In this document: one piece after another, positions 45,959 through 54,863 of the stretch
How positions within the stretch are numbered: position 1 is the stretch's first letter
Layout: every line of letters starts with the position of its first letter
Assembly: GCA_963767245.1 (NCBI GenBank)
Contig: CAVYDG010000013.1
Coordinates: 124,001 to 188,000, forward strand
Reading direction: 5' to 3'
Source: Roseiarcus sp963767245
GTDB taxonomy: Bacteria > Pseudomonadota > Alphaproteobacteria > Rhizobiales > Beijerinckiaceae
Length of the DNA stretch: 64,000 nt
Notes under the pieces: generated by a model
Seen by the model: only the letters and a program-made list of their open reading frames with translations
Database searches by the model: none
What the model was told of the DNA's origin: nothing
Position numbers and translations under genes: made by a program

Positions 45959-46789
45959 CTACGCTTCGAGCGCCTTCTCGGCGAGAATCTGGTTCATGTC
46001 ACGCGACGGCTCGGCGCAGCCCGCTTCGCCCACGATGCGCGCCGGAACGCCCGCGACCGTCTTGTTGTGCGGCACCGGGGCGAGCACCACTGAGCCCGCC
46101 GCCACCCGGGCGCAGTAGCCGATCTCGATATTGCCGAGGATTTTGGCGCCCGCGCCGATCAGCACGCCGTGGCGGATCTTGGGATGCCGGTCGCCGGTTT
46201 CCTTGCCGGTGCCCCCGAGCGTCACCCCCTGCAGGATCGAGACGTTGTCCTCGATCACCGTCGTCTCGCCGACCACGAGACTGGTCGCGTGATCGATGAA
46301 TATGCCCTTGCCGATGCGGGCGTTCGGATTGATGTCGACGCCGAACGCCGCCGAGACGAGGCTCTGCAGGCTGAGAGCGAAATCGCGCCTGCCCGCCTTC
46401 AGAAGCCAATGCGACAGCCGATAGGCCTGGAGCGCCTGGAAGCCTTTGAAATAGAGCAGCGGCTCCATCATCCTCAGGCATGCGGGATCACGGTCGGCGA
46501 CCGCGATGAGGTCAGCGTGGAACGCCTCGCCGATCGAAGGGTCGCGCGCAATCGCCTCTTCGAAGGTCTGCCGGATCAGAGCGGCGGGAAGGTCGCGATG
46601 GTCGAGCCGCGAGGCGACGCGGTGCGACACCGCCCCTTCTAGGGTGTCGTGGTTCAGCACGTTCACAGCCAGAAACAGCGCCAACTCCGGCTCGCGTCGC
46701 GACGCCTCTTCGGCTTCCTGACGGATGCGCGCGAACAGCGGATCGGCGCCAGCAATCCCGACGACCCGGGCGGTCAGACCTTGCGCCAT
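45959..46789 (-). CDS. cysE: Serine O-acetyltransferase
   Basis: Makes O-acetylserine for cysteine synthesis. 276 residues from ATG 46789. The N-terminal helical domain (FLAVNVLNHDTLEGAVSHRV, IRQTFEEAIARDPSIGEAFH) is followed by AYRLSHWLLKAGRRDFALSL, GVDINPNARIGKGIFIDHAT (catalytic histidine) and VSILQGVTLGGTGKETGDRH. The C-terminal tail may mediate binding to cysteine synthase. The frame is intact. Confidence 0.96.
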   Translation of the reverse strand: MAQGLTARVVGIAGADPLFARIRQEAEEASRREPELALFLAVNVLNHDTLEGAVSHRVASRLDHRDLPAALIRQTFEEAIARDPSIGEAFHADLIAVADRDPACLRMMEPLLYFKGFQALQAYRLSHWLLKAGRRDFALSLQSLVSAAFGVDINPNARIGKGIFIDHATSLVVGETTVIEDNVSILQGVTLGGTGKETGDRHPKIRHGVLIGAGAKILGNIEIGYCARVAAGSVVLAPVPHNKTVAGVPARIVGEAGCAEPSRDMNQILAEKALEA

Positions 46790-46909
46790 GACGAAACTCC
46801 CAAACTCGGCCGGACGGCTATGGCCGACCTCCAATCTAGCACAAAAGCCCGGCCGGCGCGAAGGCCGGCCGAGTTCGTGCGGGTCTGGTCACATCAGGCA
46901 GCGCCAAGC

Positions 46910-47209
46910 TTAGTTGGCGCAATCCGTTGTCTGACGGGTGACGCTGGCGCCGGTATTGTTATCCTGCGTGGTCGTGGTTCGCGTATTGCACGGGCGAGCT
47001 CCGGGAGCGACGACCACCGGCCCGGAAGCAGCGCCGCCGATCACGCCGCCTGCTATGCCGCCAACCGCCGCGCCTACCGGTCCGCCGACCACGGCGCCGG
47101 CAACCGCGCCGCCGGCCGCTCCCGTCAAGGCTCCATCGCCATCAGCGAAAGCCAAAGTTGGCAGGGCAGCGAATGTCAGAGTTGAAAATCCGATGATGAT
47201 GCGACGCAT
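46910..47209 (-). CDS. Small secreted glycine-zipper protein
   Basis: 99 residues. Signal peptide (IIIGFSTLTFAALPTLAFA), then a Gly/Ala-rich repeat GAAGGAVAGAVVGGPVGAAV and GGIAGGVIGGAASG, a glycine zipper that can insert in or associate with membranes. The tail PCNTRTTTTQDNNTGASVTR has two cysteines in total (PCN, DCAN). Similar proteins are frequent in Hyphomicrobiales and have no assigned role. Confidence 0.8.
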   Translation of the reverse strand: MRRIIIGFSTLTFAALPTLAFADGDGALTGAAGGAVAGAVVGGPVGAAVGGIAGGVIGGAASGPVVVAPGARPCNTRTTTTQDNNTGASVTRQTTDCAN

Positions 47210-47355
47210 GAAGTCCTCCTCGTTTGAGAGGAAGTGAAACTCACCGTCATAAGAAGGGTTCCGACGCCAAGATACCAGATTCAGAGATCCGATACTTTTG
47301 GAACAATGCGCCTCCTCGAGCGTTCGATCGTCACGTGAGAATGGGACACAGCAAT

Positions 47356-47541
47356 ATGCGACTGCTGCTCGCCTTGATCGTTATTGTCTACCTTGTTGGC
47401 GTCGGCGTCGTTCTGTCGCCCGTCATCCAACAGACGTGGAACACCCAGCCTGCCTCGGTTGTCGCTGGAGACATCGGGCAGGCGTTGCCGGACGCGCTCG
47501 CGTGGCCGGTCAGGGCGGCCCACGCCGTGACCGGGTCCTGA
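47356..47541 (+). CDS. Small single-helix membrane protein
   Basis: 61 residues from ATG 47356 (or 66 from 47341). One membrane helix, LLLALIVIVYLVGVGVVLSP, is followed by IQQTWNTQPASVVAGDIGQA and LPDALAWPVRAAH. Short proteins of this layout (hydrophobic start, ALPxALxWP) occur in related genomes without known function. Confidence 0.6.
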   Translation: MRLLLALIVIVYLVGVGVVLSPVIQQTWNTQPASVVAGDIGQALPDALAWPVRAAHAVTGS

Positions 47542-47554
47542 ACGCCGCAGCGGG

Positions 47555-48136
47555 TCAGGATTTGGCGATTCGCGCGGCTGGCCGGAATCCCGGCCACATC
47601 CGCGACAACACCGAGTCGCGCTTGATCGCGGCGTGCCAGACGACCGCGCCGAGATGCGCGGCCAGCACGAAGGCGATCGTCCAGGCGAACACATAGTGCG
47701 CCTCTGACCCCGCCGATCGCAGAGCCTGGTCTTTCGGCGTGAGGGCTGGAAAGGAAAAGAGGCCGAACCATGGGATTTCGGCGCCGCCCGCGCTCGACAG
47801 CAGGTAGCCGCTGACCGGCATCGCGATCATAAGCGCGTAGAGCCCGATATGCGCGGAATGAGCCGCGGCGTGAGTGAGCCTGCCCAGCGGCTCCGCATAA
47901 GCCGGCGCCCCTGCGATCAGGCGCAACACAATGCGCAGCGCGACGAGACAAAGCACTGTCATACCGATTGATTTGTGGACGAACAAAATCCCGGATCGCG
48001 TTTCGCCGCGCGGCAAGAGCGACGCCCAGACGCCGAGCGGCAACCCGACAAAGATCAGCGCCGCCATCAGCCAATGCAGAAGGCGCAGACCGGGATGGTA
48101 AGCCGCCGGCGGGCGTGGCGGCGGAAAGGCTTTCAT
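47555..48136 (-). CDS. Cytochrome b561
   Basis: Inner-membrane di-haem protein that passes electrons from quinol. 193 residues with four helices. Candidate haem histidines are in YHPGLRLLHWLMAALIFVG, GILFVHKSIGMTVL, AAHSAHIGLYALMIAMPVSG and HYVFAWTIAFVLAAHLGAVV. The start is ATG 48136 or 48139. Its redox partner is unknown. Confidence 0.9.
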   Translation of the reverse strand: MKAFPPPRPPAAYHPGLRLLHWLMAALIFVGLPLGVWASLLPRGETRSGILFVHKSIGMTVLCLVALRIVLRLIAGAPAYAEPLGRLTHAAAHSAHIGLYALMIAMPVSGYLLSSAGGAEIPWFGLFSFPALTPKDQALRSAGSEAHYVFAWTIAFVLAAHLGAVVWHAAIKRDSVLSRMWPGFRPAARIAKS

Positions 48137-48215
48137 CAAACGGACTTTTCAAGCATCGCGCCACGGCTTCGCTGCGGAAAGCGACAATCTCAAGGCCGAC
48201 GACCTGCGGGATCGT

Positions 48216-48993
48216 TCACGATTCGAAGATTGCGACCGCCCGCGTCCAGCCGGCCGAGGCGCGCTCGATCTTCACCGGAAAGCAGGCGACAGTGAATCCG
48301 GTCGGCGGCAGCGCCTCGAGGTTGTGCAGTTTCTCGATGTGGCAATAGCCGATGTGGCGTCCCGCCTTGTGGCCCTCCCAGATGATCGACGGATCATGGG
48401 TCTCGGCGAAGCGCCTGGCGGTGTGAACGAACGGCGCGTCCCAGCTCCAGCCGTCGGTTCCGGTCACCCGGACGCCCAGCCTCAAGAGGTGGAGCGTCGC
48501 CTCGGCGCCCATGCCGCAGCCGGAGGCGACATAGTCCGCGCGTCCGTATTTCGCGCCGGCGCTGGTGTTGACGAGGACGATGTCGAGGGGTTCGAGCGCA
48601 TGGCCGATGCGCGCAAGCTCGGCGTCGACGTCGGCGGCGGTGGCGACATAGCCGTCGGCGAAATGGCGGAAGTCGAGCTTCACTCCGTTCTGAAAGCACC
48701 ATTCGAGCGGCACATCGTCGATCGTCCAGGCGCGCTCGCCCCCGTTCATCGTCGGGTGATAGTGCCAGGGCGCATCGAGATGGGTGTCTTTGTGAGTCGA
48801 GAGCTGCACGCGCTCGACCGCCCATCCCTGCCCGTCCGGCAGATCCTCCTTCTTCAGCCCGGGAAAGAACGGCAGGATTTGCGGCAGGCTCTGCTGGTGA
48901 TCGATGTATTCGATTTCCCGGTCCGAGCCCCGGAGGGTCCGCCGCGACATCGTTCTGCAGCGGCACGGAAATATCGATGAAACGTCGAACCAT
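48216..48993 (-). CDS. Cyclase-family hydrolase (kynurenine-formamidase-like), frame break near 48925
   Basis: Metal-dependent amidohydrolase-like enzyme. The start MVRRFIDISVPLQNDVAADP at 48993 reads to about 48925, then the other frame gives EIEYIDHQQSLPQILPFFPG. The metal motif is STHKDTHLDAPWHYHPTMNG (HxDTHxDxPxH). Later blocks are GCGMGAEATLHLLRLGVRVT and WEGHKAGRHIGYCHIEKLHN, ending PVKIERASAGWTRAVAIFES. The family includes KynB and various cyclases; the substrate is not predictable here. Confidence 0.85.
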
Positions 48994-49052
48994 GCGTCGC
49001 TCTCCTTGCCATGCGCCCTCGCGCGCCTGCGCGCGGCGCCGCTCTGAAGCCG

Positions 49053-49274
49053 TTATCCGCCCCGTGTTTCCCGGCGCGGCCACCATGCGCTGCGCAACAC
49101 GCTCGCCGCGAGCGCCGCCGGCATGGCCAGCGTCAGCAGGAGGCCGGCGACCCAGGGCGGGGCGGCGGCGGTGAGCGCGAGCGCGCTCGCGAGGGCGACG
49201 GCGACGAGGATGGCGGCCGCCAGAAATACGTCGTCGACGAAGAGGCCGATCAAGCGCACGATCGCGCCGGTCAT
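49053..49274 (-). CDS. Small two-helix membrane protein
   Basis: 73 residues from ATG 49274, overlapping the stop of the upstream membrane protein gene by four bases (49271-49274). Two hydrophobic helices: LIGLFVDDVFLAAAILVAVA and PWVAGLLLTLAMPAALAASV. The overlap suggests co-translation with that protein as partner or regulator. Family unknown to me. Confidence 0.7.
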   Translation of the reverse strand: MTGAIVRLIGLFVDDVFLAAAILVAVALASALALTAAAPPWVAGLLLTLAMPAALAASVLRSAWWPRRETRGG

Positions 49275-50017
49275 GCGGGCCTCGCCAATTGCGGCTTGAG
49301 CAGCGCGATGAGCGCCCAGGCGACGCCGAGAAAGAGCGCGGCAAAAGCGAGGATCGCGGCGTCGCCGCCCGCCCACTCGACGCCGAGGCTTTCTCCGGTC
49401 CAGAACAGGCCGAAGGCCGAAAGCATCACGCCGACCGCGAACTTGAGCGCGTTCTCGGGCACGCGCGCGAGCGGCCGGAGGATCGCCGCGCCAATAATCG
49501 CCACAAGGACGCACGCCGCGAGCGCGCCGGCGCTCGCCAGCCCGATGAGGCCCCGCGCCGCGCCGATAGCGATGACAATGAACACCACCTCGATCCCTTC
49601 GAGCAGCACCGCCTTGAAAGCGGTCGCGCCGGCGATCCAGTCCGCTCCCTGCGCTTCACGGCGTTCGGCTGCAGTCAGTTCGCGCGTCTCGCGCTCAAAG
49701 GCGGCGTCCTCGTCGTGCAGAGCGACGACGCCGATGGCGCGCAGGATCGCCTTGCGCAACCAGCGCAAGCCGAACATCAGCAAAAGCACGCCGACGACGA
49801 ATTGCAAGGCGCGGATCGGAACGACGACCATGAGCGGCCCGAGGGCGGCGACGACGAGCGCGAGCGCTACGAGAGCGGCCGCCGCGCCGGTCAGCGCCGG
49901 CCGCCAGCCCCGCGCAAGTCCGACAGCGAGCACGACGGTGAGCGCCTCGACCGCCTCGACGAAGGAGGCGGCGAACGACGCCCCGGCGACCGAAACAATC
50001 GTCGTCAGGTTCGCCAT
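49271..50017 (-). CDS. Polytopic membrane protein with duplicated EA(V/I)E motif (COG4280-like)
   Basis: 248 residues from ATG 50017, with six or more helices. Two similar acidic membrane motifs, ASFVEAVEALTVVLAVGLAR and AVLLEGIEVVFIVIAIGAAR, face each other in the two halves, as in ion exchangers with an internal repeat. It resembles predicted membrane proteins of COG4280; transport of a cation is inference from the paired acidic motifs. Upstream of it (50018-50162) is a C-rich stretch with a short hairpin repeat. Confidence 0.75.
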   Translation of the reverse strand: MANLTTIVSVAGASFAASFVEAVEALTVVLAVGLARGWRPALTGAAAALVALALVVAALGPLMVVVPIRALQFVVGVLLLMFGLRWLRKAILRAIGVVALHDEDAAFERETRELTAAERREAQGADWIAGATAFKAVLLEGIEVVFIVIAIGAARGLIGLASAGALAACVLVAIIGAAILRPLARVPENALKFAVGVMLSAFGLFWTGESLGVEWAGGDAAILAFAALFLGVAWALIALLKPQLARPA

Positions 50018-50162
50018 CGCCAGCTCTCCGTGCGGCGACTGAGAGGCGCGCGCCCCCTCCACCACCCCCTCCGGGCGGTCCCCCTCCCCCGCCGCTTCGC
50101 GGCATGGGAGGATCGAAAGTCGCAGCTTTTGCCAAATCACGCTGCGCCCTGAACAGGGGCTG

Positions 50163-50777
50163 TCAGCTCGTCCGTCGGGCCAGCGAAAGCCAAACGCCGC
50201 CGCCGATGAGGACGGTTCCGGACAGCCGGCCGAGCAGCTTTGCCCGCTTCGGCTTCATGAACCAGGCGCGACCCATGCCCGCCGCGATCGCCCAGGCGCA
50301 ATCGGAGACGCCGGCGAGCACGACCGTGGCGACGCACATCGCTACCAGCTGCGGTCCCGCCGGCAGCCGCGGATCGATGAACTGCGGCAGGAAGGCGGTG
50401 AAGAAGACGATCGTCTTCGGATTGGAGAGTGCAACCAGGATTCCGCGCACGAACCGGGCCCGCCCGGTCTCCATCAGCCTTGCGTCGCCCTCGCCCGCGT
50501 GGCGCCACGCCTGGATTCCGAGCCAGATGAGATAGGCCGCGCCGGTCCAGCGCAGCGCGTTGAACAGGAGGTCGGCGTGCGCATGCACCCAGCCGAGCGC
50601 GGAGGCGATCGCGGCGAGCAGCAGCGCATTGCCAAGGGTCGTCCCGGCGCAGGTGATCAGCGCAGCGCGCCGGCCCTGCAGAACGCCGGTCGAGATGATG
50701 AGAGTCACGATCGGGCCGGGCGCGATGATGAGGACGATCGTGATCAACAGAAAGGCGGTGAAAAGTTCGATGTTCAT
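50163..50777 (-). CDS. LysE-family amino acid exporter
   Basis: 204 residues, six helices. PGPIVTLIISTGVLQGRRAA near the N-terminus, ALRWTGAAYLIWLGIQAWRH and RGILVALSNPKTIVFFTAFL are LysE/RhtB signatures. The ATG at 50777 gives the standard N-terminus. The TSUP gene ends 35 bases upstream, so they may form one transcript. Substrate unknown. Confidence 0.92.
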   Translation of the reverse strand: MNIELFTAFLLITIVLIIAPGPIVTLIISTGVLQGRRAALITCAGTTLGNALLLAAIASALGWVHAHADLLFNALRWTGAAYLIWLGIQAWRHAGEGDARLMETGRARFVRGILVALSNPKTIVFFTAFLPQFIDPRLPAGPQLVAMCVATVVLAGVSDCAWAIAAGMGRAWFMKPKRAKLLGRLSGTVLIGGGVWLSLARRTS

Positions 50778-50812
50778 ATTCTGCTCGCTCTCCGCTCGAA
50801 CTCGCTTTACCG

Positions 50813-51559
50813 CTAAGCCGCCTTCCAGAACAGCCCGATCGTCAGCGCCACGCCGATGGCGACGACGCCCAGTTTGAGCAGTCTCTCGTTGATGCGTTTG
50901 AGCATCAGCGCGCCGGCCCAGCCGCCGAATGAGGCGCCGATCGCGAGGACGAGCGCCTGCAGCCAGCGCACATCGCTGGAGAAGACGAAGATTGCGACCG
51001 CGGAGGCGTTCGCCATTCCGGCGAGAATGTTCTTGAGCGCCGCTGCGTTGCGTACGGCAATGCCGGTCATGGTCAGCGCGGCCATCATCATGAAACCGAT
51101 GCCGCCGCCGAAATAGCCGCCGTAGACGGCGATGAAGAATTGGATGATCCCCATCCCCCAGGGCGGCAGCCGCGCTTCGACCGTGTCCACGGAGCGGCGA
51201 AAGAAACTCCCCCAGGCGAAGAGCCCGGTCGCGAGCAGGACGAGCCACGGCACGAGCCGCGCGAAAACCGACGCCGGCGTCGCCAGCAAAATGACCGCGC
51301 CGATCGCCCCGCCGACGAGGCTGATGACGACGAGCGTCCGCATCGTCAGCCCCGGCGGGCTCCTCGCGTCCGCGCGGCCGGTGAAACCGGTGATGAGCTG
51401 CGCCGGAAACAGCGCGACCGTCGAGGTGATGTTGGCGGCGCGCGCATCCATGCCGGTCAGCATCAGCGACGGCAGGGTGATGAACGAGCCGCCGCCGGCG
51501 AGCGCATTCTGCGTCCCCGCCCAGACCGAGGCGATGAAGAGGATGATGAGGCCGGTCAT
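50813..51559 (-). CDS. TSUP (TauE/SafE) family sulfite/sulfonate exporter-like protein
   Basis: 248 residues with seven or eight helices. LAGGGSFITLPSLMLTGMDA (first repeat) and VYGGYFGGGIGFMMMAALTM (second repeat) are the paired glycine-rich motifs of TSUP permeases. The ATG at 51559 lies 19 bases after the upstream deaminase stop. Substrate unknown; sulfur oxyanions or organic acids are typical. Confidence 0.9.
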   Translation of the reverse strand: MTGLIILFIASVWAGTQNALAGGGSFITLPSLMLTGMDARAANITSTVALFPAQLITGFTGRADARSPPGLTMRTLVVISLVGGAIGAVILLATPASVFARLVPWLVLLATGLFAWGSFFRRSVDTVEARLPPWGMGIIQFFIAVYGGYFGGGIGFMMMAALTMTGIAVRNAAALKNILAGMANASAVAIFVFSSDVRWLQALVLAIGASFGGWAGALMLKRINERLLKLGVVAIGVALTIGLFWKAA

Positions 51560-51578
51560 TGTTCGCGAGCTCCCCGCA

Positions 51579-52907
51579 TCAGGCGAAATCCCGCGCCGCG
51601 CGCTTGTGCTCGGCGATTAGCGCGGCGAGGTCGAGCCCGACCGGCGTCCCGTCGACGACCCGCCATTCGCCCGCAACCATCACCCGGTCGGCCCGGTGGG
51701 CGCCGCAGAGAATGAGCGCCGCAATCGGATCGTGGGCGCCCGAGAAGCGCGGCTCGTCGAGCTTGAACAGGGCGAGGTCGGCTTCATAGCCCGCCTCGAT
51801 CCGGCCGATGTCGGAGCGCCCGAGGCAACGCGCCGAGCCTTCCGTCGCCCAGCGCAGGACGTCGCGATGGGTGACCTTGTCGGCGCCATAGCGCAGGCGG
51901 CCGATCATCAGCGCATGGCGCAACGCCTCCATCATGTTGGAAGAATTGTTGGAGGCCGAGCCGTCGACGCCGAGCCCGACCGCTGAGCCCGCCGCCTCGA
52001 GCTCGCAGGTCGGGCAGATCCCCGAGGCCAGCACCATGTTCGAGGCCGCGCAATGGCTGACGCCGACGCCTGCCGCGCCGAGCCGCGCAATCTCCTGCGT
52101 GTTGAAATGAATGCCGTGGGCGAGCCAGACCCGGCTCGACATCCAGCCGGTTTCCTCGAGCAGGTCAACCGGCCTCAGGCCATACATCTTGAGGCAGAAG
52201 CGCTCTTCGTCCTCGGTCTCGCAAAGGTGGGTGTGAAGCTGGCAATCGTAGCGCTGGGCCAAGCGCGCGCTCTCGCTCATGAGATCCCTGGAGATCGAGA
52301 ACGGCGAACAGGGCGCGAGCGCGACGCGAATTTGGGCGCCCGGCTTCGGATCGTGGAACAGCTTCAGCACCCGTTCGCTGTCGGCCAGGATCGTCCCTTC
52401 GTCCTGCACCACGCTGTCAGGCGGCAGACCGCCGTCTTTCTCCGAGAGGTTCATCGAGCCGCGCGAGACGGTCATCCGCATACCCAGGCCAAGCGCCTCC
52501 TCGACCTCGATGTCGACCGCGTTCTCGAGGCCCTCCGGGTAGAGATAGTGATGATCGGCGGCGGTGGTGCAGCCAGACAGCATGAGCTCGGTCAGCGCAA
52601 GCCGCGCCGCGAGCCTGAGCTGGTGCGGCTTGAGCCGGGCCCAGATCGGATAGAGCGCGGTGAGCCAGGCAAACAGCGGCTTGTTGATCGCCGAAGGATG
52701 GGCGCGGGTCAGCGTCTGGTAGAAATGATGGTGGGTGTTGACGAGCCCCGGCAGCACGACATGGCGGGAGGCGTCGAACGTCGCCTCGATTTGCTCGGGC
52801 GTCGCGCCCTGCCCGACCCGCTCGGCGATCCGCGTTCCCTCAACCACGAGGCCGCGCTCGGCGCCGTCGGCGAGGATCGCCAGCGGGTCCTTGATCCAAA
52901 GCCGCAT
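51579..52907 (-). CDS. 8-oxoguanine deaminase (amidohydrolase)
   Basis: Zn-dependent amidohydrolase that deaminates 8-oxoguanine to urate; related to hydroxyatrazine hydrolases. 442 residues. Metal site: VLPGLVNTHHHFYQTLTR (HxH), CQLHTHLCETEDEE (His and Glu) and VWLAHGIHFN (His), with LGVDGSASNNSSNMMEALRH (Asp). SGCTTAADHHYLYPEGLENA is typical of the 8-oxoguanine deaminase subgroup. Two exporters follow in the same direction. The substrate assignment is by subgroup and not certain. Confidence 0.88.
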   Translation of the reverse strand: MRLWIKDPLAILADGAERGLVVEGTRIAERVGQGATPEQIEATFDASRHVVLPGLVNTHHHFYQTLTRAHPSAINKPLFAWLTALYPIWARLKPHQLRLAARLALTELMLSGCTTAADHHYLYPEGLENAVDIEVEEALGLGMRMTVSRGSMNLSEKDGGLPPDSVVQDEGTILADSERVLKLFHDPKPGAQIRVALAPCSPFSISRDLMSESARLAQRYDCQLHTHLCETEDEERFCLKMYGLRPVDLLEETGWMSSRVWLAHGIHFNTQEIARLGAAGVGVSHCAASNMVLASGICPTCELEAAGSAVGLGVDGSASNNSSNMMEALRHALMIGRLRYGADKVTHRDVLRWATEGSARCLGRSDIGRIEAGYEADLALFKLDEPRFSGAHDPIAALILCGAHRADRVMVAGEWRVVDGTPVGLDLAALIAEHKRAARDFA

Positions 52908-53009
52908 CGCTCGCCCTGCCCTCGTCTCCGCCGGTCCGCTATTGGGAAGCGCCTGAGGGCTAAGTCAACCATGCGGCAGGCGGCGCTTCGGTCTCATTCC
53001 CCAACCTCT

Positions 53010-53648
53010 TCAACCCGCCGGCGGCTTTTTCGAAGTGGGCCAGGCGGCCATCGCGACATCGACGATCTCATGCAACTCAGCCGCATCGGCGCCGCTAGCT
53101 GCTTCGACCGCCATGCCCCGCATCACCGCGACCAGGTAGCGCGCCAGGGCCGCAGGATCAGCGCCTCGGGGCAGGTCACCCTCGCGGAGCGCGCGCTCGA
53201 GGCGTTCCTCGATCGCCAAGCGCAGACGGTTACGTCGATCGCGGGTCTCCCGCCTGGCCGAACCGGCGGCGTCGGAGCCAACGAGGGCGCCCTGAACCAT
53301 AAGACACCCTGGCGGGTTCGCCGGGTTGGCGTGAAACTCTGCCGCCCCGCGCAACAGGCCGACCGCGACTTCGCGCGCCGTCGCGGCGCGAATCGACCCG
53401 GACAAGAAGTGGGCGGTTCGCTTGTCATAGCGATCGAGGACTGCGCGGAACAACTGCTCCTTGGCGCCAAATGCCGCGTAGAGGCTCGGCTTGGCGACGC
53501 CAAGCGACGCCGTGAGATCAGACATCGACGCGCCTTCATAGCCTTTTCGCCAAAAGACCAGCATCGCCGCCTCAAGAGCCGTGTCGAGATCAAATTCGCG
53601 CGGCCGTCCGAGCGGCGCGGGTTCCGATCCCTGTCTGGATGAACGCAT
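53010..53648 (-). CDS. TetR/AcrR-family repressor
   Basis: 212 residues. The N-terminal helix-turn-helix is in FDLDTALEAAMLVFWRKGYE and GASMSDLTASLGVAKPSLYA, followed by AFGAKEQLFRAVLDRYDKRT. The variable C-terminal ligand domain follows (LLRGAAEFHANPANPPGCLM). It is divergent from a cupin-like gene; the 98 bases between hold a perfect TetR-type palindrome 29 bases before its own start. Confidence 0.93.
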   Translation of the reverse strand: MRSSRQGSEPAPLGRPREFDLDTALEAAMLVFWRKGYEGASMSDLTASLGVAKPSLYAAFGAKEQLFRAVLDRYDKRTAHFLSGSIRAATAREVAVGLLRGAAEFHANPANPPGCLMVQGALVGSDAAGSARRETRDRRNRLRLAIEERLERALREGDLPRGADPAALARYLVAVMRGMAVEAASGADAAELHEIVDVAMAAWPTSKKPPAG

Positions 53649-53676
53649 GGCTTGACTTGACCCTCGGCCTATTCTA

Positions 53677-53688
53677 TACCGATCGGTA
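53677..53688. promoter_or_regulatory. Putative TetR operator
   Basis: TACCGATCGGTA is a perfect 12-bp palindrome between the divergent TetR gene and the cupin-like gene, a classic core for TetR/AcrR operators. TTGACT-like and CTATTC-like promoter elements overlap it, so binding would plausibly repress both genes. Confidence 0.65.
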
Positions 53689-53746
53689 GCTAAAGTGTTT
53701 TGACGCAGCGAATGTCAATTCAACTCGACGTGAAGGGGGGAGTTCA

Positions 53747-54133
53747 ATGACAACAGCGATCAGCATGGACGGCACCGACCCGTCCACCTGGGACCCGGCT
53801 CTCGACGGCGTGCTTGCCGCGCCCGAGAATCATGCCGTCCTCTACGAGGATGATGCGATCCGCGTCATTTCGGTCAGCATTGCCGCGGGCACCATCGAGA
53901 AGCCTCATCACCACCGGCTCCCTGCCGTGTTTATCGTCGACCGGCTTGTGAGGTTGCGCGATTTCGATGGCGCGACGGGCAAGGAGATTCCGCTGCCGAT
54001 ACCCAAGCAGGTCGAGCTTCCAATTGTGCTCAAATTCTTGCCGCAGCCGCTCCACTATGTCGAAAACCTCGACAGCGCGCCGTTTCATGCCACTCGAATC
54101 GAGTTCAAGCAAGGCTTTCCCACCAGCATGTGA
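53747..54133 (+). CDS. Cupin-like protein divergent from TetR
   Basis: 128 residues. Beta-strand pattern NHAVLYEDDAIRVISVSIAA, GTIEKPHHHRLPAVFIVDRL and FLPQPLHYVENLDSAPFHAT, with a HHH cluster in the first cupin box and an incomplete second box. The ATG follows AGGGGGG. Probably controlled by the adjacent repressor. Function unknown. Confidence 0.75.
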   Translation: MTTAISMDGTDPSTWDPALDGVLAAPENHAVLYEDDAIRVISVSIAAGTIEKPHHHRLPAVFIVDRLVRLRDFDGATGKEIPLPIPKQVELPIVLKFLPQPLHYVENLDSAPFHATRIEFKQGFPTSM

Positions 54134-54247
54134 TCGCCCGACAGATCGCCTCGGCAAGCGCCTCTGCAGACTGCAGCCCGGGCGCTTCCATAGGGCGGCG
54201 GCGGCAGGCAGCAGCCCCGTCAACCGTGGGCGTGTGCTCGAGTTGTC

Positions 54248-54679
54248 TCAGGCGGGAACGAGGCCGTGGCGCAGCATGATCTCTTTGAGCCGCGCCGGAT
54301 CAGGCTTGCCGGGACCGCTCACCGCCTTCGCGATCTCCTCGAAATAGGCGCGGCCGATGCTGCCGGGATTAAGCACGAAGAGCGTGCGCGACGTTTCGCC
54401 GCTGAGGTTCTCGTGGTGATGGACGGCGCCGCGACGGATGAATATTGAATCGCCGGGCAGAACCTCTCGCTTGACGCCGTCGACGGTCGTCGTCAGCGCG
54501 CCTGAGAGACCATAGACGATCTCGTCGACCTCCCGGTGGTAATGCGGAACAGGAACGCGCGCGTTCGGTTGCACCGTCATCTCGAACATCACGAGGTCGC
54601 CCGAGCCTTGCGTCTCATCCACCAGGAACCGCAGCTCCATCCCGCCTATGCGAACAACGTCGGCGCCTGCGCTTTCCAT
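54248..54679 (-). CDS. Small cupin protein
   Basis: 143 residues. First cupin box VPVPHYHREVDEIVYGLSGA (metal HxH and Glu) and second box GDSIFIRRGAVHHHENLSGE. A C-terminal helix DPARLKEIMLRHGLVPA follows. It is a complete single-domain cupin of unknown substrate, convergent with the cupin-like gene at 53747. The promoter side faces the tandem cyclase genes. Confidence 0.85.
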   Translation of the reverse strand: MESAGADVVRIGGMELRFLVDETQGSGDLVMFEMTVQPNARVPVPHYHREVDEIVYGLSGALTTTVDGVKREVLPGDSIFIRRGAVHHHENLSGETSRTLFVLNPGSIGRAYFEEIAKAVSGPGKPDPARLKEIMLRHGLVPA

Positions 54680-54863
54680 GACGGCCTCACTATTGTAAAA
54701 TATTTTACCCTAGGCAACCCCGAGAACGTTCGCCGGCGCCCTTTTGTTCGAAGGCTTCGGCCTCTTGCGCTTTCGTCATCGCGCCGACGGCATTCGCCAC
54801 ACCCGGCCAGGATCGCCGATCGAGGCCGATCCTGTGCTACTTTGGCCCGCCCCAAGAGACGCC

